From Deltaproteobacteria bacterium (lineage in GTDB: Bacteria; Myxococcota_A; Polyangia; JAAYKL01): a DNA stretch of 64,000 bases. The position numbers and the translations under genes were made by a program. Positions 61,233-64,000 of the stretch are shown piece by piece. The notes below the pieces were generated by a model. That model saw only the letters and a program-made list of their open reading frames with translations. It had not been told where the DNA came from and searched no databases. The stretch's first letter is position 1; each line of letters starts with the position of its first letter. Where the stretch lies: positions 30,161 through 94,160 of the forward strand of contig JAUVDV010000003.1 in assembly GCA_030595125.1 (NCBI GenBank), read 5' to 3'.

Positions 61233-62618
61233 TCACCCTTTCCTCACTCGCGGCAGGTCGAGCTGATCCATGATGCCGCTGATGCGTCTGCGGGAGTAGT
61301 CGATGCCCTTGTCGCGAAGCAGGCGTTCGATGGCGGAGACGTTGCCGCTGACTTGCTTGTAGGCGTCGTGGACGTTTTGTTGTTCGTCGTTCAGGGTGCT
61401 GGAGGGCCTGGGGATCTCGCCGGTTACCTGGCCGGCCACGCCGGTTTCCGGGCGGATGTCCGGCATAAACTCGGTGTGATAGCGGCGCGAGAAGATCTCG
61501 CCCGTGGCTTCGGCGAGGGTGGCGCCCGTTTTTACTTTTGAGACGATGCGATCAGCCAGGTCGTCAAGGCCTCGCACGTTGTCTTCCTTGAAACCGTCCA
61601 GCATCAACGATTCGTAGTGATCCTCGCTTAGCGCCTCATCGAAAGGCATGACCGGAAGACCGGCCTTCTTTATCGCCTGTTCAAGAAGGTGGTCGAAGAT
61701 ACCGGGGATGTCGGCGATGCGCCCGGCGAGGCCGGGTATCTCCTGCACGCGCAGGCGGGCCAGCAAATCCCTGGTGAGCCCGTACTTCTTGGGCGGCTCG
61801 TTTGACGCGAGCACAAAACGTACGTCTACCTTTATATCAGTCGTCTCGCCGAACCGGGCCAGCCAGCCGTCCTCCAGTACCCGCAGCAGACTCTTTTGCA
61901 CCCGCACGGGCAGGTTGTGCGCCTCATCCAGAAACAGCACCCCCCCCTCGGCTTCTTCAATGTAGCCGGCCCTCTCCTTCACGCTGGTAAACACTCCTTC
62001 GGCCACCCCGAACAGGCTGGTGGTGGCTTCTTCCTCCGAAGTGAAACGCGCCGCGTTATGGGTCGACAGCTCTCTTCCCGCCATGCGAGCCACGGCCAGT
62101 GCAGCCAGCTCCTTGCCGCTGCCCGAGGGTCCGGTCAAAAGCAGATTGCGCCCCGAGCGCACTGCGTCATCAAGCTCCGATACAAGGGCAGCCGCGTGAA
62201 ACTTGCCCACGATGCCGTAATAATGAAGCGCCTGGGCGCCAAGGACGGGCCGCGCATCGGCCAGGTACACCATCAGCACGCGGCCGGCGCGAATGACCGC
62301 CTGGTCGCGCAGCACGGTTGCGCGTTTGATCTCGCGGCCGTTTACGTATGTGCCGTTCTTGCTGCCCAGATCCTCGATGATGGTTTTCTTGCGCCTGGCG
62401 TTGGTGGTAATGCGAAAATGACTGCGCGAGATGCTGTAGTCCAGCAGCTTCAGGTCCGAGCTTCCGGCTCGCCCGGTGGTCAGTGTGTCGTTTATGGTCT
62501 GGTGGTCGGTCGAAGCAACCCCCGACGGCGAGTACGCCACCAGCAACGTGGGCGCAGGTTCGCCCTGGTCGAACTCGAACAGCTTCCTCGGCAGTGTTCC
62601 GGTCTCATCAACCTTCAT
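61233..62618 (-). CDS. FHA-domain AAA+ transcriptional regulator (bEBP-like)
   Basis: 461 residues. An N-terminal FHA domain (about 48-120: TTGRAGSSDLKLLDYSISRS, HFRI, DLGSKNGTYVNG) binds phosphothreonine. The AAA+ domain (about 140-330) has Walker A LLTGPSGSGKE, Walker B GGVLFLDEAHNLP and sensor VRFVLASNEPP. Where sigma-54 activators have GAFTGA, this protein has GVFTSV, so it may not contact sigma-54 in the usual way. The C-terminal end (NVSAIERLLRDKGIDYSRRR) looks like a Fis-type HTH. It could read phosphorylation by Hanks kinases such as the one at 1574. The ATG at 62618 has a TATATAGT stretch 8 bp upstream. Confidence 0.82.
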   Translation of the reverse strand: MKVDETGTLPRKLFEFDQGEPAPTLLVAYSPSGVASTDHQTINDTLTTGRAGSSDLKLLDYSISRSHFRITTNARRKKTIIEDLGSKNGTYVNGREIKRATVLRDQAVIRAGRVLMVYLADARPVLGAQALHYYGIVGKFHAAALVSELDDAVRSGRNLLLTGPSGSGKELAALAVARMAGRELSTHNAARFTSEEEATTSLFGVAEGVFTSVKERAGYIEEAEGGVLFLDEAHNLPVRVQKSLLRVLEDGWLARFGETTDIKVDVRFVLASNEPPKKYGLTRDLLARLRVQEIPGLAGRIADIPGIFDHLLEQAIKKAGLPVMPFDEALSEDHYESLMLDGFKEDNVRGLDDLADRIVSKVKTGATLAEATGEIFSRRYHTEFMPDIRPETGVAGQVTGEIPRPSSTLNDEQQNVHDAYKQVSGNVSAIERLLRDKGIDYSRRRISGIMDQLDLPRVRKG

Positions 62619-62690
62619 GGCGCGGGACTATATATGATCTGCTGCTAATTGAGATAGAAAGATCTCCCCTCCCTGCGACCCCCCTCCCGG

Positions 62691-62760
62691 CCTCCCCCCA
62701 CAGCGGGGGGAGGTGATCTGACTTCCCTTTTTCTTCCCCCTCCCTGCGGTGGGGAGGGGG
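62691..62760. repeat. Two C-run/G-run hairpins in a divergent intergenic region
   Basis: CCTCCCCCC (62691-62699) pairs with GGGGGGAGG (62705-62713), and CCCCCTCCC (62736-62744) pairs with GGGAGGGGG (62752-62760). The region continues G-rich to about 62805 and holds a small GCGCC/GGCGC palindrome near 62813. No gene between 62619 and 63010. Confidence 0.65.
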
Positions 62761-63010
62761 ACTGAGGGGGTGGGGTCAGGAGGGGCCGGGGGTGGGGTCA
62801 GCATAAGGGCGCGCCCTGATGAGGCGCAATAATGAGACAGGTTACAATAGTGTGATCTCAATAGGCGGTTTTCGACAGAACCGGCCTTTTGCGGGTTGCC
62901 CCCGAAAACCAAGTACATACCTGACGTTATCGCCCAAAACGGCCTTCTGCGAGTCATTGGCACAGTTCTTTCAATAGGGCTCCTCGTTTTTCAAACCAAA
63001 GGAGGATCCG

Positions 63011-63943
63011 ATGACCGAAGAAATGACAACAACATGCACAATGGACGACTCGCAAGACCCGGAGATCGAGGAGGACATGGAACTGGATGACGAAGTGCTT
63101 CCCGAGACCCAGCTGGATGCGCAGGAGGCCGAGAACGCACTTGCTTCGCTGAAGCACACTCTGATGGCAATACCTGCGGCTCATGTGCGCCTGCTCAAGG
63201 TAAGCGCCACCAGCGCAGTGGGAGTTGGTCTGGCCTACGCGCAGGCATTCGCCGAGGATCGCCCGCTGTTTGCGCAGGCCTTGAGAACTGCGGTATTCGA
63301 TGTCTTCGCCTACGACAACTTGGCCGACCGGGCAAAGGCGTTCTGGCAGGCCGACATCCTCATGCGACAGTTGCTGAACAGCGAGGACCCGCTGCGTATG
63401 TTGATGATCGAGGCCAAACCCCTTCGCATCAAGCTGATGAAGGCCGCCGTCTACATCTGGGGCGACGATCCGGAGCTGGGCGATGTGATCGCCGCCATTC
63501 GCTCGGGCGCAACTAACGTTAACAAGGCCGACGACCTGGGAGCCCTGGGCACTTTCTTCTCCGAGCATTGGGACAGGGCGCAGGGCAAGTGCGACGTGAC
63601 GCTGGAGGACATCGCCAGGGCCGAGAAGCTGGGCGCCAGGATACTCCAGGCCACCATCTCGACGCCGACCGGCGCGGCCTACGACGTACGGAACCTTCGC
63701 CACCGGGCGGCGGAGTACCTGCGACAAGGGATCGAAGATGTGAGGGCGGCGGCCGGGTACATCTTCCGCAACGACGAGAAGTCCAGGGATCGTTACCCCA
63801 GTCTGTTCATCCAAAGACGCAGGAAGAACGGAAACGGCAAGGCCACCGTCGAGCAAGACCCGAGCGATGCCGCGATCACGCCCACCGTGGTCGAGATACA
63901 AACCGAGTCTCAGCCGGCAGAGGTTCAGCTCTCCCCGATTTAG
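63011..63943 (+). CDS. Protein of unknown function, acidic N-terminus and helical core
   Basis: 310 residues with AAAGGAGG upstream of the ATG, so translation is well supported. Residues 1-40 are strongly acidic (DPEIEEDMELDDEVLPETQL). Residues about 40-255 are almost all helical with Ala-rich amphipathic stretches (AENALASLKHTLMAIPAAHV, LRIKLMKAAVYIWGDDPELG, GAAYDVRNLRHRAAEYLRQG). A charged, disordered tail follows. No signal peptide, no membrane helix and no motif I recognise. It could be a cytoplasmic structural or cluster-associated protein; I do not assign a role. Confidence 0.75.
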   Translation: MTEEMTTTCTMDDSQDPEIEEDMELDDEVLPETQLDAQEAENALASLKHTLMAIPAAHVRLLKVSATSAVGVGLAYAQAFAEDRPLFAQALRTAVFDVFAYDNLADRAKAFWQADILMRQLLNSEDPLRMLMIEAKPLRIKLMKAAVYIWGDDPELGDVIAAIRSGATNVNKADDLGALGTFFSEHWDRAQGKCDVTLEDIARAEKLGARILQATISTPTGAAYDVRNLRHRAAEYLRQGIEDVRAAAGYIFRNDEKSRDRYPSLFIQRRRKNGNGKATVEQDPSDAAITPTVVEIQTESQPAEVQLSPI

Positions 63944-64000
63944 GCCGGACCATCCATGAAAGTACTCCCCCCAACCCCGATCATGGCCCGGACCTTCACA

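Noticed and set aside
62808..62835. Another solo REP hairpin
   Set aside because: GCGCCCTGATGAGGCGC resembles the core of the RAYT hairpins but lacks the flanking terminal repeat, so the link is too weak to call.
63956..64000. ATG near the right edge as the start of a further gene
   Set aside because: Only 15 codons are visible, without a clear ribosome site; it cannot be judged.

Overview
The window looks like a chromosomal contig from an uncultured Gram-negative deltaproteobacterium in the broad sense (Myxococcota or a relative). This is inferred from gene content, not from a marker-gene search. The pointers are a Hanks-type Ser/Thr kinase with a TPR tail, an FHA-AAA+ regulator, a lone PilB/GspE N-terminal-domain protein, a TonB-like tail of the myxobacterial AgmX type, an octaheme cytochrome, and many lipoproteins carrying Asp-Thr repeat linkers. 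Base composition is moderately GC-rich, and most genes have AGGAG-type ribosome sites. No rRNA, tRNA, CRISPR array, prophage or plasmid backbone was recognised.

Layout. 1-7 kb: start of D-Ala-D-Ala ligase (ddl), a HARE-HTH/Mrr-like DNA-binding protein, a pseudokinase-kinase-TPR protein, a membrane glycosyltransferase-like protein and a receiver-histidine kinase. 7-16 kb: cobalamin-dependent methionine synthase (metH), two lipoprotein or membrane proteins with HExxH sites, a PilB N-domain protein, and an internally deleted transposase element. 16-23 kb: FadL-type porin, small basic secreted protein, OmpA-family protein, gltX and a CPBP-family membrane protein. 23-29 kb: octaheme cytochrome with its ArsR regulator, a seven-repeat FG-GAP/VCBS propeller lipoprotein, and a flotillin/NfeD pair, with three copies of one short gene tail scattered among them. 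29-36 kb: a vitamin B12 uptake locus. A cobalamin riboswitch on the minus strand precedes btuB, a beta-propeller lipoprotein and a second surface lipoprotein; btuF-btuC-btuD run divergently. 36-46 kb: a secreted esterase-like lipoprotein, a SUMF1-fold/propeller protein, ftsK, small proteins, a metalloprotease-like lipoprotein and an alpha/beta-hydrolase lipoprotein. 46-52 kb: lepA, (DT)n lipoprotein, PEGA-like/beta-barrel protein, M15/DUF882-type murein protein and two small lipoproteins. 52-55.6 kb: a stressosome operon (V4R protein, RsbR, RsbS, RsbT, second RsbT-like kinase). 55.6-64 kb: an intact REP-associated tyrosine transposase (RAYT) element with perfect 22-bp ends, a truncated efflux adaptor gene, a beta-helix lipoprotein, a diguanylate cyclase, a propeller lipoprotein, the FHA-AAA+ regulator and a conserved-looking protein of unknown function.

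How the genes fit together. The B12 locus would feed the cobalamin-dependent MetH encoded about 20 kb away. The overlapping reading frames (ATGA or TGATG junctions) make btuFCD, the stressosome genes and flotillin/NfeD clear translationally coupled operons. The most interesting material is (a) the B12 locus with a BtuG-like propeller lipoprotein outside Bacteroidetes, (b) the stressosome with a long RsbT N-extension, a second kinase and no phosphatase, (c) a RAYT element together with its own deletion derivative, which still keeps the last 22 codons of the transposase, and (d) a group of genes whose start codons lie exactly six bases after a TATAAT-like box, suggesting leaderless mRNAs.
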